From assembly GCF_008806325.1 (NCBI RefSeq), contig NZ_WACR01000006.1, forward strand, positions 124,001 to 188,000: a stretch of 64,000 nucleotides of DNA, written 5' to 3'. A model generated the notes under the pieces. That model saw only the letters and a program-made list of their open reading frames with translations, was not told the DNA's origin and ran no database searches. Shown here piece after piece: positions 17,296 through 26,570 of the stretch. Source of the stretch: Salibacter halophilus. GTDB taxonomy: Bacteria; Bacteroidota; Bacteroidia; Flavobacteriales_G; Salibacteraceae. The position numbers and the translations under genes were made by a program. Each line of letters begins with the position of its first letter. Position 1 is the stretch's first letter.

Positions 17296-17622
17296 ATGAT
17301 AAAAGTATCAAATACAGCAAAAGACGAAGTGCTCCGGCTAATAAGTGCTCAGGAAGTTGAAACTGAAGCGTTTATTAGAGTAGGAGTTAAAGGTGGCGGC
17401 TGTTCAGGTCTCACCTATGTGATGGACTTTGACACTGAAATGAAAGACGGTGACAAGGTTTTTGAAGATCAGGGAATCAAGATAGTGGTTGATAAAAAGA
17501 GCTATCTCTACCTGATCGGAACCACTTTGGAATATTCAGGTGGTTTAAACGGACAGGGGTTCACATTTGTGAATCCAAACGCCAACAGAACATGTGGTTG
17601 TGGCGAGAGTTTTTCAATTTAA
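17296..17622 (+). CDS. sufA: A-type iron-sulfur carrier (SufA/IscA family)
   Basis: 108-residue HesB/IscA-family protein that carries or delivers Fe-S clusters. Three conserved cysteines are visible: VKGGGCSGLTY and the C-terminal CGCGESF pair. The length is typical. It is the first gene of a run of eight same-strand genes and begins 37 bases after the inverted-repeat operator. Start ATG 17296 agrees with the family N-terminus. Distinguishing SufA from IscA or ErpA by sequence alone is not secure; I use sufA because of operon context. Confidence 0.93.
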   Translation: MIKVSNTAKDEVLRLISAQEVETEAFIRVGVKGGGCSGLTYVMDFDTEMKDGDKVFEDQGIKIVVDKKSYLYLIGTTLEYSGGLNGQGFTFVNPNANRTCGCGESFSI

Positions 17623-17637
17623 AGAGAAGAGCGAATT

Positions 17638-19086
17638 ATGGCGTATACAGAAACAGAATTAGCTGAAGAATTAGAAAATTCGAAATACAAATACGGTTTT
17701 ACCTCTAAGTTCGATACTGACAGAGTTGAAAAAGGATTGAATGAAGATATCATTCGTCAAATTTCATCCAAGAAAAACGAACCGGAGTGGCTGCTCGAGT
17801 TTCGGTTAGAAGCATATCGAAACTGGAGGAAAATGAAAGAACCGAAATGGGCTCACGTGAAATACGAAAAGCCAAAGTTCGATGAGATTACTTATTTCGC
17901 TGCTCCTCAGCCTAAGAAAAAGCTCGATAGTCTGGATGAAGTAGATCCCGAATTAAAGGAGATGTACGACAAGCTGGGAATATCTATCGAGGAGCAAAAG
18001 AAACTGGCCGGAGTTGCTATGGATGTTGTAGTCGATTCGGTTTCAGTTCAAACGACATTCAAAGATAAACTCGAAGAAAAAGGAATTATCTTCTGCTCAT
18101 TTAGCGAGGCTGTTCAAAATTATCCTGACCTCGTAAAAAAATACATGGGTAAGGTTGTTCCACCAAACGACAACTTTTACGCAGCACTCAACTCGGCTGT
18201 TTTTACCGATGGTTCTTTCTGCTACATTCCAAAAGGCGTTAAATGCCCGATGGAACTCTCAACATATTTCCGCATCAACGAAGCGGGAACAGGTCAGTTC
18301 GAGAGAACACTTATCGTAGCTGAAGACAACTCTTACGTGAGTTACCTCGAGGGTTGTACAGCACCAATGCGCGATGAAAACCAGCTCCACGCAGCAGTTG
18401 TAGAGATCATCGCGATGGATGATGCTGAGGTTAAATATTCAACAGTACAAAACTGGTATCCGGGCGATAAAGACGGAAAAGGTGGCGTTTACAACTTTGT
18501 TACCAAGCGCGGACTTTGCGATGGACGCAATTCCAAAATCTCCTGGACGCAGGTTGAAACCGGTTCTGCCGTAACGTGGAAATATCCGTCCTGTATTCTC
18601 AAAGGCGATAACTCTGAAGGTGAATTCTACTCTGTTGCAGTAACGAATAACTATCAGAACGCAGATACGGGAACCAAGATGATTCACCTCGGTAAAAACA
18701 CACGTTCGCTGATCATTTCAAAAGGTATTTCAGCAGGATTTTCTGAAAACAGTTACCGCGGACTCGTACAAATCAACAAAAACGCGAAAAACGCGAGAAA
18801 CTTCTCGCAATGCGATTCGCTGTTGATCGGAGATAAGTGTGGTGCTCACACATTCCCTTACATCGAAACGAAAAACAACTCTTCAAAAGTTGAGCACGAA
18901 GCAACGACTTCAAAAATTGGTGAAGATCAAATTTTCTACTGCCAACAACGCGGTATGGATGAAGAGCAGGCGGTTAGCCTGATTGTGAACGGATACGTAA
19001 AAGAGGTTCTGAACAAACTACCGATGGAGTTTGCGGTAGAAGCCAAAAAACTACTCGAAATCACCTTAGAAGGATCAGTAGGTTAA
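17638..19086 (+). CDS. sufB: Fe-S cluster assembly scaffold protein SufB
   Basis: 482 residues, part of the SufBCD scaffold that assembles Fe-S clusters in the cytoplasm. Characteristic blocks are [21 protein letters not shown] (shortened here to its start), [20 protein letters not shown], and the C-terminal [19 protein letters not shown] with the cysteine region, followed by [20 protein letters not shown]. Length matches the family. It begins 15 bases after sufA and is followed by sufC after 30 bases, so the genes are one operon. Confidence 0.97.
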   Translation: MAYTETELAEELENSKYKYGFTSKFDTDRVEKGLNEDIIRQISSKKNEPEWLLEFRLEAYRNWRKMKEPKWAHVKYEKPKFDEITYFAAPQPKKKLDSLDEVDPELKEMYDKLGISIEEQKKLAGVAMDVVVDSVSVQTTFKDKLEEKGIIFCSFSEAVQNYPDLVKKYMGKVVPPNDNFYAALNSAVFTDGSFCYIPKGVKCPMELSTYFRINEAGTGQFERTLIVAEDNSYVSYLEGCTAPMRDENQLHAAVVEIIAMDDAEVKYSTVQNWYPGDKDGKGGVYNFVTKRGLCDGRNSKISWTQVETGSAVTWKYPSCILKGDNSEGEFYSVAVTNNYQNADTGTKMIHLGKNTRSLIISKGISAGFSENSYRGLVQINKNAKNARNFSQCDSLLIGDKCGAHTFPYIETKNNSSKVEHEATTSKIGEDQIFYCQQRGMDEEQAVSLIVNGYVKEVLNKLPMEFAVEAKKLLEITLEGSVG

Positions 19087-19116
19087 TTTTTAAAGCACAA
19101 AAGAGAAAATCACGAT

Positions 19117-19875
19117 ATGTTATCAATAAAGAATTTAAAAGCCAGCATTGAGGATACTGAAATTTTGAAAGGTCTTGACCTCGAAGTTAAGCCGGGAGAA
19201 ATTCATGCGATCATGGGGCCAAACGGTTCCGGAAAATCAACGCTCGCATCAGTGCTAGCGGGAAGAGAGGACTACGAAGTAACAGAAGGCGATGTGAAAT
19301 TCAATGGCAAAGATCTTCTCGATCTCGAGCCGAATGAAAGAGCAGGCGAAGGTCTTTTCCTCGCATTTCAATATCCGGTTGAAATTCCGGGAGTCAGTAA
19401 CATGAACTTCCTCAAGCAGGCGATCAACAGCATTCGCGAGTACAAAGGCGAAGATGCTATCGCGGCTAAAGAGTTTTTGAAGAAAGTGAAGGAAAAGCAG
19501 GATCTCGTTGGTTTGAGTGGCCGACTTGCCAACCGTTCAGTAAATGAAGGTTTCTCAGGTGGTGAGAAGAAACGCAACGAGATTTTCCAAATGGCGATGC
19601 TAGACCCTAAACTCGCTATTTTGGATGAAACTGATTCCGGACTCGACATCGATGCGCTCAAAACAGTTGCCGATGGCGTGAATCAACTCCGCAGAAAAGA
19701 CAATGCATTCATCGTTATTACGCACTATCAGCGTTTGCTCGACTATATCGTTCCTGATGTTGTCCATGTACTGAGCGAAGGAAAAATCGTGAAGTCCGGA
19801 CCAAAAGAACTGGCTCTGGAGCTGGAAGAAAAAGGATACGACTGGTTGAAAGAAGACGAAGGTGTAAACGCGTAA
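19117..19875 (+). CDS. sufC: SufC ATPase of the Fe-S assembly complex
   Basis: 252-residue ABC-type ATPase without membrane domain that powers SufBCD. Walker A is MGPNGSGKST near residue 38, the ABC signature is NEGFSGGEKKRNEIF near 148, and Walker B is LAILDETDSGLDIDAL; the Q-loop and H-loop (VITHYQRLLDY) are in place. SGGEKKR is the usual SufC form of the signature. It lies between sufB and sufD on the same strand. Confidence 0.98.
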   Translation: MLSIKNLKASIEDTEILKGLDLEVKPGEIHAIMGPNGSGKSTLASVLAGREDYEVTEGDVKFNGKDLLDLEPNERAGEGLFLAFQYPVEIPGVSNMNFLKQAINSIREYKGEDAIAAKEFLKKVKEKQDLVGLSGRLANRSVNEGFSGGEKKRNEIFQMAMLDPKLAILDETDSGLDIDALKTVADGVNQLRRKDNAFIVITHYQRLLDYIVPDVVHVLSEGKIVKSGPKELALELEEKGYDWLKEDEGVNA

Positions 19876-19884
19876 TTGAGCATT

Positions 19885-21174
19885 ATGAGTACAACATCAA
19901 AGAAAGATAAATTCATTGCCAACTTCATGAAAAACCCTGTTGCCGATGCAATTGGGCAGCAGCAAACAGTTCGTGAAGAGGCTTTTCAGGCGCTCCGCGA
20001 GTTGGAGTTTCCAACTCTAAAAGATGAGGCCTGGAAATACACACGCGTAGCCGGAATTCTCAACAAAGAATTCGAGGTTAAGGAAGTAGAAAATCCGGCT
20101 CTGAGCGAAAACTATCTCATACCAGATTTAAAAGTAAACAGGTTAGTTTTTATCAACGGAAAGTTTCAGTCAGAGCTCAGCGAAATTATCGACTCTGACC
20201 TCGACATTAAAACCACTGCGCAGGCCAGGTTTGAGAATCACGATGCCGTTGGCGGATACCTCGGATCGTTGACCAATCACAAAAATGAAATTTTTACGGC
20301 TCTGAACACAGCTTTTAACCAAACAGGTGCTTTCGTTCAGATCCAAAAGAATAAAAAACCTCAGTTTCCGGTTCACATCATTGATGTAACCGAAGGTGAA
20401 GGTGTAACTTATCAGCCGCGAAACCTTTTCGTTTTAGAAGAAGGAGCTGAGCTAGATGTTATTCACACAATCGAAGGTGATAACGGGCAGAGTTTTACCA
20501 ACCTCGTGAATGAGTTTGTGATTAAAGAAAACGCCAAAGCATCTTATTACCAGGTGCAACGAAACGGTGAAAAAAACAATCACATTCAAACAACGCAGGT
20601 TTACCAGGCTCAAAACAGCCGATTCAGAACCGGGACTTACACGTTTGGCGGGAAGCTGATTCGAAACAATGTCAATATCGCAGTTGATGGTGAAAATTGC
20701 GAGACGATTCTCAACGGAGCATTTTTGCTAAACGGCAAGCAACACGTTGACAATCACACATTCGTTGATCATCTTCAACCGCATTGCGAGAGTCACGAGA
20801 ATTACAAAGGAATTATTGGCGGTAAAGCTACAGGCGTTTTCAACGGCAAAGTTTTGGTCAGACCCGACTCGCAAAAAATCAACGCATTTCAGTCAAACCA
20901 AAACATACTGTTGACAGAGCAGGCAGAGATCAACTCAAAGCCGGAACTCGAGATATATGCCGATGACGTGAAATGTTCACACGGTTCCACAACCGGCCAA
21001 ATGGATGAAGAAGCGTTGTTCTATTTAATGTCTCGCGGATTGACTAAAGCAGGCGCTATGGGCTTAATGATTCAGGCCTTTGCAGCCGAGTCGATTGAGA
21101 TTGTAGAAATTGAGCCGCTTAAACAATGGATTGAGTCATTGGTTGAAGAACGTTGTAAAGAAATACAGGATTAG
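19885..21174 (+). CDS. sufD: Fe-S cluster assembly protein SufD
   Basis: Partner of SufB in the SufBCD scaffold. The C-terminal half carries the SufBD beta-helix core: QPHCESHENYKGIIGGKA, GVFNGKVLVRPDSQKINAFQ and EIYADDVKCSHGSTTGQMDE, the last with the conserved Cys-Ser-His block of SufD. I chose ATG 19885 (about 429 residues); a TTG at 19876 directly after the sufC stop also opens the frame. The gene ends 3 bases before sufS. Confidence 0.95.
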   Translation: MSTTSKKDKFIANFMKNPVADAIGQQQTVREEAFQALRELEFPTLKDEAWKYTRVAGILNKEFEVKEVENPALSENYLIPDLKVNRLVFINGKFQSELSEIIDSDLDIKTTAQARFENHDAVGGYLGSLTNHKNEIFTALNTAFNQTGAFVQIQKNKKPQFPVHIIDVTEGEGVTYQPRNLFVLEEGAELDVIHTIEGDNGQSFTNLVNEFVIKENAKASYYQVQRNGEKNNHIQTTQVYQAQNSRFRTGTYTFGGKLIRNNVNIAVDGENCETILNGAFLLNGKQHVDNHTFVDHLQPHCESHENYKGIIGGKATGVFNGKVLVRPDSQKINAFQSNQNILLTEQAEINSKPELEIYADDVKCSHGSTTGQMDEEALFYLMSRGLTKAGAMGLMIQAFAAESIEIVEIEPLKQWIESLVEERCKEIQD

Positions 21175-21177
21175 AGG

Positions 21178-22413
21178 ATGAAGGAAGCAGCAATGAAGTT
21201 TGACATAGAGAAGATCAGAGCCGATTTTCCGGTTCTGACCAGGAAAGTACACGGAAAAGATCTCGTTTTTTTAGATAGTGCTGCTTCGAGCCAAAAACCG
21301 AAACAGGTTGTTGAGGCAATCTCTAATTATTATCTCTACGAGCACGCCAATATTCATCGCGGTGTGCATTTATTGAGTCAGGAAGCGACTTCAAAATATG
21401 AAGATGCGCGCAAGAAAGTTGCGAGCTTTATCAATGCCAAAAATGATCACGAATGCATCATTACCAAAGGAACAACAGATGGAATCAACCTTGTTGCTTC
21501 TTCTTTGGGAGAGCATTGTGTGAATGAAGGTGATGAAGTTATCATCTCGCACATGGAGCACCACTCAAACCTGGTTCCATGGCAAATGCTTTGCGAGCGC
21601 AAAAAAGCAAAACTCAAAGTCATCCCGATTACTGACGATGGTGAGTTAGATTTGGAGGAGTACGAAAAACTCCTATCTGAAAAGACCAAAATCGTTTCAG
21701 TAGTTCATGTTTCCAATACTTTAGGAACGATCAATCCGGTTGAGGAAATGATCGAAAAAGCACATGATGTGGGAGCTTATTTTGTCGTTGATGGAGCTCA
21801 GGCTGTTCCTCATATTCCGGTTGATGTACAGCAATTGAATTGCGATTTTTACGCATTCAGTTTGCATAAAATGTACGGACCAACCGGAATTGGAATTCTC
21901 TACGGAAAAGAGAGCATCATGAATGCTATGCCTCCTTATCAGGGTGGTGGTGACATGATCAATAAAGTAACGCTGGAGAAAACCACTTACAATGATCTCC
22001 CTCATAAGTTTGAAGCCGGAACGCCAAATATTGCCGGTGGAATTGGGATGGGAGCAACGATCGATTACATCAATGAAATAGATTGGAAAGCCGCTCACGA
22101 GTTTGAAGCTGAAGTAATGGATTATGCGCATAAAAAGCTCTCTGAGATTGAAGATTTGCGATTCATTGGAACAGCAGAGAAAAAAACAGGAGCAATCAGT
22201 TTTCTTGTCGGTCAGATCCACCCTTACGATATGGGCGTATTGCTCGATCAGTTAGGTATAGCAGTGCGAACAGGTCACCACTGTACACAGCCAATTTTAG
22301 AACGCTACAACATTCCCGGCACTGTGAGAGCCAGTTTTGGTATATATTCGACAAAACAAGAAGTTGACCAACTCGTACAAGGAGTTGAGCGAGCAAAAAG
22401 AATGTTAGGATGA
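21178..22413 (+). CDS. sufS: Cysteine desulfurase SufS
   Basis: PLP-dependent group II cysteine desulfurase that mobilises sulfur from cysteine. The PLP lysine is in FSLHKMYGPTG and the catalytic cysteine in RTGHHCTQP, the SufS form. IISHMEHHSNLVPWQ near residue 122 is the cofactor-stacking His block. Length is 411 residues from ATG 21178; a second in-frame ATG at 21193 would give a protein five residues shorter and fits the usual family N-terminus equally well. It overlaps sufE by 4 bases (ATGA). Confidence 0.97.
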   Translation: MKEAAMKFDIEKIRADFPVLTRKVHGKDLVFLDSAASSQKPKQVVEAISNYYLYEHANIHRGVHLLSQEATSKYEDARKKVASFINAKNDHECIITKGTTDGINLVASSLGEHCVNEGDEVIISHMEHHSNLVPWQMLCERKKAKLKVIPITDDGELDLEEYEKLLSEKTKIVSVVHVSNTLGTINPVEEMIEKAHDVGAYFVVDGAQAVPHIPVDVQQLNCDFYAFSLHKMYGPTGIGILYGKESIMNAMPPYQGGGDMINKVTLEKTTYNDLPHKFEAGTPNIAGGIGMGATIDYINEIDWKAAHEFEAEVMDYAHKKLSEIEDLRFIGTAEKKTGAISFLVGQIHPYDMGVLLDQLGIAVRTGHHCTQPILERYNIPGTVRASFGIYSTKQEVDQLVQGVERAKRMLG

Positions 22414-22835
22414 GTAAAACCATCAATGAATTACAGGATGAAGTGATTGAGGATTTTAGCCTCTTTGACGACTGGATGGATAAATACGAACAAATCATTG
22501 AGTTCGGGAAGGAACTGGAACCGCTCGAAGAAGACAAAAAGGTTGAAGAAAACCTGGTTAAAGGTTGCCAGTCAAGAGTTTGGTTGATTCCTGAGGATGA
22601 AAACGGAGTTTTACGATTTAAAGCAGACTCAGATGCGCTCATTTCAAAAGGAATCATCGGGTTGTTGCTAAAAATACTGAGCGGACACAAAGCTGAGGAA
22701 ATCAGCAGTGCTGAGTTATACGCGCTCGATGAAATAGGACTGAAAGAACATCTTTCTCCTAATCGCGCAAATGGACTCGCCAATATGGTGAAGAAAATTA
22801 AAATGTACGCTTTAGCTCACCAGGCAAAAGACTAA
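22410..22835 (+). CDS. sufE: Sulfur acceptor protein SufE
   Basis: 141-residue protein that accepts persulfide sulfur from SufS and passes it to SufBCD. The active cysteine is in LVKGCQSRVWL near residue 51, the canonical SufE loop. DLDW-type N-terminal region reads DWMDKYEQIIEFGKEL, matching family. Its start overlaps the sufS stop by 4 bases, indicating translational coupling of the two interacting proteins. Confidence 0.96.
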   Translation: MSKTINELQDEVIEDFSLFDDWMDKYEQIIEFGKELEPLEEDKKVEENLVKGCQSRVWLIPEDENGVLRFKADSDALISKGIIGLLLKILSGHKAEEISSAELYALDEIGLKEHLSPNRANGLANMVKKIKMYALAHQAKD

Positions 22836-22843
22836 GTGAAGTT

Positions 22844-23155
22844 ATGGATAAGAAGAAATTAGAAGAAGATATCATTGAAATGCTCAAGACGGTTTTCGAT
22901 CCGGAAATACCGGTTGACATTTATGAACTAGGTCTTATTTATGAGATCAATGTTCGCGATGATGCCAATGTTGAGGTTTTGATGACTTTGACGACTCCCA
23001 ATTGCCCGGTGGCTGAATCTCTTCCTCAGGAAGTTGAAGACAAAGTGGCTAAGGTTGAGGGTGTCAACAATGCTGCTGTTACCATTACGTTTGAGCCACC
23101 ATGGGATCAGGAAATGATGAGCGAAGAAGCAAAACTCGAATTAGGGATGCTGTAA
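22844..23155 (+). CDS. SufT/MIP18-family (DUF59) Fe-S maturation protein
   Basis: 103-residue DUF59/MIP18 domain protein. FDPEIPVDIYELGLIYEI and the conserved TTPNCPVAESLP block with its single cysteine are the family signature. Related proteins help mature Fe-S enzymes in bacteria and in the eukaryotic CIA pathway. It starts 8 bases after sufE and its stop overlaps the next ATG by one base, so it belongs to the suf operon and probably acts in cluster delivery. Confidence 0.93.
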   Translation: MDKKKLEEDIIEMLKTVFDPEIPVDIYELGLIYEINVRDDANVEVLMTLTTPNCPVAESLPQEVEDKVAKVEGVNNAAVTITFEPPWDQEMMSEEAKLELGML

Positions 23156-23667
23156 TGGCTGAAGAAATTGTCAATAGAGTAAAGAAAAGTAGGACAAAGC
23201 TCCTCGATCTGGAAGATCACTACAGGGATTTACAGCTTGCTGAGCTTGATATTGAACCTTTTCTGTATGAAGGCCTCATATTACGAGAAAAAGAGTTTAG
23301 GAAGAGCGTTGATGAGTTTGACTGGAATAAGTTTAAAGGAAAGTTAGTACGCGTTTTCTGCTCCGCTGATGCAATTGTGCCCACCTGGGCTTACATGCTA
23401 ATAGCTTCTAAGCTTGCACCCATAACTCGCGGTATCGGTTTTGGATCTGACCGTGAATTCAAGCTGACAGTATTTGAGGAGATCATTTCTTCAATTGATT
23501 TTTCTGAATACGACAATGAACGCGTCATTATCAAAGGATGTAGTAAAGTTGAAGTTCCTGAAAATATCTATTTGCGATTGACAGCCAGGCTACAGCCTTA
23601 CGCTAAAGCGATCATGTTTGGTGAGCCCTGCTCAACGGTTCCCGTTTACAGAAAGCCCAGAAAATAA
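23155..23667 (+). CDS. DUF2480-family protein, last gene of the suf operon
   Basis: 170-residue soluble protein of the DUF2480 type, a Bacteroidota family without known function that I recall being found beside suf genes. ATG 23155 overlaps the DUF59 stop as TAATG; an earlier in-frame start at 23101 lies inside that gene and is unlikely. VRVFCSADAIVPTWAYMLIA and the C-terminal MFGEPCSTVPVYRKPRK hold Cys residues that could bind a metal or cluster, but no catalytic motif is known. Position in a tight operon suggests an accessory role in Fe-S assembly (inference). Confidence 0.8.
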   Translation: MAEEIVNRVKKSRTKLLDLEDHYRDLQLAELDIEPFLYEGLILREKEFRKSVDEFDWNKFKGKLVRVFCSADAIVPTWAYMLIASKLAPITRGIGFGSDREFKLTVFEEIISSIDFSEYDNERVIIKGCSKVEVPENIYLRLTARLQPYAKAIMFGEPCSTVPVYRKPRK

Positions 23668-23697
23668 AAAAGCGGCTCTCGAATTGAGAAACCGCTT
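23665..23697 (-). terminator. Terminator of the SPOR-like gene
   Basis: Hairpin AAGCGG (23670-23675) with CCGCTT (23692-23697), extended by inner CTC/GAG. On the minus strand it is followed by TTTTTTATTTT, so it ends the minus-strand gene; the plus strand lacks a T-tract, though the hairpin could still protect the suf mRNA 3' end. Confidence 0.75.
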
Positions 23698-23723
23698 AGG
23701 AGAAGTTAAAAAGGAAAACTTAC

Positions 23724-24425
23724 TTAAAGCTTAGCTGTCTTAGTGTCAGACATCTCTTCGAGCAATTTAGCAAGTGGTGTGGATACTCTTTTTTCATTGT
23801 AATACGATGCAACGAAGATGGATTGAACTCCAGCTTCTTCAATTGATCGCATTACACTGATAGCCTCTTTTTTCGTTGTGTAGTTACCAATTTGATAATA
23901 GTGCAATTTATCGCCTGAGATGTTATGTTTTACCACTGTATTAGGCGATAATGTTGGCAGGCTTAGCTTTTCGCTATGCGGGCCAATAACGACTCTATAA
24001 GTCAGGTTAACTTCACCATTCTTGTCAAAAAGGAGTTGTTCTACATCCTCTTTGTTCATTATGGTTTCCCCTATCAAAAAACCGTTATCGAAATTCATTT
24101 GATTCCCTGCAAGGATCAAGCTTTCGCTCATTGAAATAGGTAGATTTCCGCGATAAGCTTGAATTTTAGCATCGAGGTTTAAATCTGAAAGAACTTTTTG
24201 AGCCTGATGTGCATGTTCAAAAATACCGAGCAATGTAGCATTGCCCGGTATCGTTTGTGCCGTCTCAAAAGTTGACTTCAAATCGGGGTTGAATTGGTTA
24301 GCGTCAACTTTGATTCTGTAATGAGGCTCATCCTTTGTCGCAGTGTTAGCTACTGTATAAGATTGAGCCTGTACGTTGAGTGCAAAGAGGGTAACGGCTA
24401 TTATCGTAAGAAGTCTGTTATTCAT
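23724..24425 (-). CDS. Secreted protein with SPOR-like repeats
   Basis: About 233 residues from ATG 24425 (a TTG at 24434 is less likely). A signal peptide of about 20 residues ends at NVQAQS. Two regions, near residues 65-90 and 170-205, have the pattern of SPOR peptidoglycan-binding modules: YYQIGNYTTKKEAISVMRSI followed by GVQSIFVASYYNEKR. The mature protein is probably periplasmic. No catalytic motif. It is a single gene with its own terminator at 23665-23697. SPOR assignment is by pattern only. Confidence 0.65.
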   Translation of the reverse strand: MNNRLLTIIAVTLFALNVQAQSYTVANTATKDEPHYRIKVDANQFNPDLKSTFETAQTIPGNATLLGIFEHAHQAQKVLSDLNLDAKIQAYRGNLPISMSESLILAGNQMNFDNGFLIGETIMNKEDVEQLLFDKNGEVNLTYRVVIGPHSEKLSLPTLSPNTVVKHNISGDKLHYYQIGNYTTKKEAISVMRSIEEAGVQSIFVASYYNEKRVSTPLAKLLEEMSDTKTAKL

Positions 24426-24583
24426 TTGGCGCAAAATATTATTTTGTAATTGTTAAATTACTAAAACAATAAAATGTAAAGCTTTAGCTTTTTAAAACTT
24501 GTACCAAATGTAGATTCGCTTTAAATGAACTTAAAATTTTTTACTAAATATTTTGTAAAAACATAAAAACACCAAATTTTATT

Positions 24584-26482
24584 CTAGTAGGCTCTTTCGT
24601 CTCTACCCTCAACAAAGTTGATAAAGGCTTTATTGACTACCTTATTTCCACCCTGAGTGGGATAGTCACCAGAGAAATACCAATCTCCGGAATTATGCGG
24701 GCATGCATCTTTGAGTCCTTCGAGCGACTGGTAAATTAACTTGACTTCAGCTTTTGTACCCTGAGGAGTTAATAGCTCACCAATTTTGTCGGATATTTCA
24801 TCGGCTGTAAAAGGCTCGTAAATACGCTTAACGTGATTGATCACCTGTTCCTTTGGAGCGTTTTCCTGCTCTTTACATGAATTGTAAACATCGGTAATGA
24901 GCTTGTCGAGCTTGCGTTCTCTCAGTAACTCGATAGCTGCTCTAAACGCTGCAAAGTCTCCGAGTTTAGCCATGTCGATACCGTAACAATCGGGATAGCG
25001 GATTTGAGGAGCAGAAGAAACGATAATGATCTTTTTTGGTCCCAGCCTGTCTAAAATCCTGATGATGCTCTGTCTTAGAGTTGTACCTCTAACAATACTG
25101 TCATCGATCATTACTAGGTTGTCTTTACCTTCTTTTACAACACCGTAAGTAACATCGTAAACGTGTGCTACAAGATCATCCCTGGCTTCATCTTGCGTGA
25201 TAAAAGTTCTCAGTTTAGCATCTTTAATCGCAATTTTCTCGCCTCGGGTAGTTCGGGAAAGGATCGACTGAATTTTTTCTGGGGTTGGATCTTTCAGGGA
25301 TTGGATCTGATTCGTTTTCCAATCATTGAGTTGATCGTCAGCAGCCTTCATCATTCCGTAGTACGAGATTTCTGCTGTATTGGGAATGAAGCTGAAAACG
25401 GTATTTTCAAAATCATGACCCACTTCTTCAAAAACTTTGGGTGCAATGTTGCGGCCCAGGTTCAAACGTTCCTGGTATATGTCCTGGTCAGAACCGCGCG
25501 AAAAATAGATCCGTTCAAAAGAGCAGGCCCGTTTTTCTTTGGGCGCGATGATTTCTTCTTCTTTAACTGTTCCGCCTTTTTTGGTAATGAGGGCGTGGCC
25601 CGGAGTTAATTCCTGAACATCATCAGCTTTGAGGTTAAAAGCTGTTTGAATAGCCGGTCTTTCGCTTGCAACAACAACAATTTCATCATCTTTATAGTAA
25701 TAAGCCGGGCGAATACCATTTGGATCGCGGAGAACAAATGCATCACCGTGACCAAAAAGTCCGCTCATGACGTAACCGCCATCCCAGTCCTCAGATGCTC
25801 TTTTAAGGATCTGACCAACATTGAGGCCTTTTGCTATTAATTCTGATATTTCTTTGTTGGAATAACCCAGACTCTTGTAATGGTCAAAAAGCTCCTGGTT
25901 TTCCATGTCGAGGAAATGACCGATTTTTTCCATTACCGTAACAGTGTCAGCTTTTTCCTTTGGGTGCTGACCAATTTCGACCATGAAGTTGAATAGTTCA
26001 TCAACATTGGTGAGGTTGAAATTGCCCGCAACAACTAAATTTCTGGTTTTCCAGTTGTTTTGACGCAAGAACGGATGGCAGGCTTCTACGCTATTCTTTC
26101 CGTAAGTCCCGTAACGCAAATGACCGAGTAACAATTCACCTGTAAATGCTACATTTTCCTTGAGCCAGGCACAATCGTTGAGCTTCATCGGGTCTTCCTT
26201 CTCCAGCTTTGAGAACCGACTGTTGATATAGTCAAAAGTATCCTGAATGGGTTTGTTACTGATTGAACGGTAACGCGAAATGTAGCGCTTACCAGGCTCA
26301 ACATCGAGCTTGATATTTGCCACACCAACACCATCCTGACCGCGATTGTGTTGTTTTTCCATCAACAAATAGAGCTTGTTGATTCCGTAAAAAGGCGTTC
26401 CGTATTTAGCCTGGTAATATTCAAGTGGTTTTAACAACCTGATGAATGCAATACCACATTCGTGTTTAATAGCATCACTCAT
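24584..26482 (-). CDS. purF: Amidophosphoribosyltransferase-type glutamine amidotransferase (PurF-like)
   Basis: 632 residues. The N-terminal class II glutaminase domain starts with HECGIAF, whose Cys9 would be the nucleophile after N-terminal processing, and includes LMEKQHNRGQDGVGVAN and GHLRYGTYG. The C-terminal phosphoribosyltransferase domain shows the PRPP loop VMIDDSIVRGTTLRQSI. This fits the first step of purine synthesis (PRPP to phosphoribosylamine). The protein is longer than E. coli PurF (about 500), with extra segments near the N-terminus and a tail of about 100 residues; such long forms occur in Bacteroidota. A minus-strand TAATTTTG box at 26516-26509 precedes it. Confidence 0.85.
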   Translation of the reverse strand: MSDAIKHECGIAFIRLLKPLEYYQAKYGTPFYGINKLYLLMEKQHNRGQDGVGVANIKLDVEPGKRYISRYRSISNKPIQDTFDYINSRFSKLEKEDPMKLNDCAWLKENVAFTGELLLGHLRYGTYGKNSVEACHPFLRQNNWKTRNLVVAGNFNLTNVDELFNFMVEIGQHPKEKADTVTVMEKIGHFLDMENQELFDHYKSLGYSNKEISELIAKGLNVGQILKRASEDWDGGYVMSGLFGHGDAFVLRDPNGIRPAYYYKDDEIVVVASERPAIQTAFNLKADDVQELTPGHALITKKGGTVKEEEIIAPKEKRACSFERIYFSRGSDQDIYQERLNLGRNIAPKVFEEVGHDFENTVFSFIPNTAEISYYGMMKAADDQLNDWKTNQIQSLKDPTPEKIQSILSRTTRGEKIAIKDAKLRTFITQDEARDDLVAHVYDVTYGVVKEGKDNLVMIDDSIVRGTTLRQSIIRILDRLGPKKIIIVSSAPQIRYPDCYGIDMAKLGDFAAFRAAIELLRERKLDKLITDVYNSCKEQENAPKEQVINHVKRIYEPFTADEISDKIGELLTPQGTKAEVKLIYQSLEGLKDACPHNSGDWYFSGDYPTQGGNKVVNKAFINFVEGRDERAY

Positions 26483-26508
26483 ATAGAAGTACTCCCTGAA
26501 TTAAGGTG

Positions 26509-26516
26509 CAAAATTA
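26509..26516 (-). promoter_or_regulatory. Putative -7 promoter element of the purF-like gene
   Basis: Minus-strand TAATTTTG at 26516-26509 lies 27 bases before the ATG. A TTG occurs 23 bases upstream, within the loose 17-23 range reported for Flavobacterium promoters. I see no operator palindrome nearby. Confidence 0.45.
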
Positions 26517-26570
26517 CATTAATGCGATTAAACATTACGCAACCATTAAGCAAAGGTTTTCGGCTGAATG

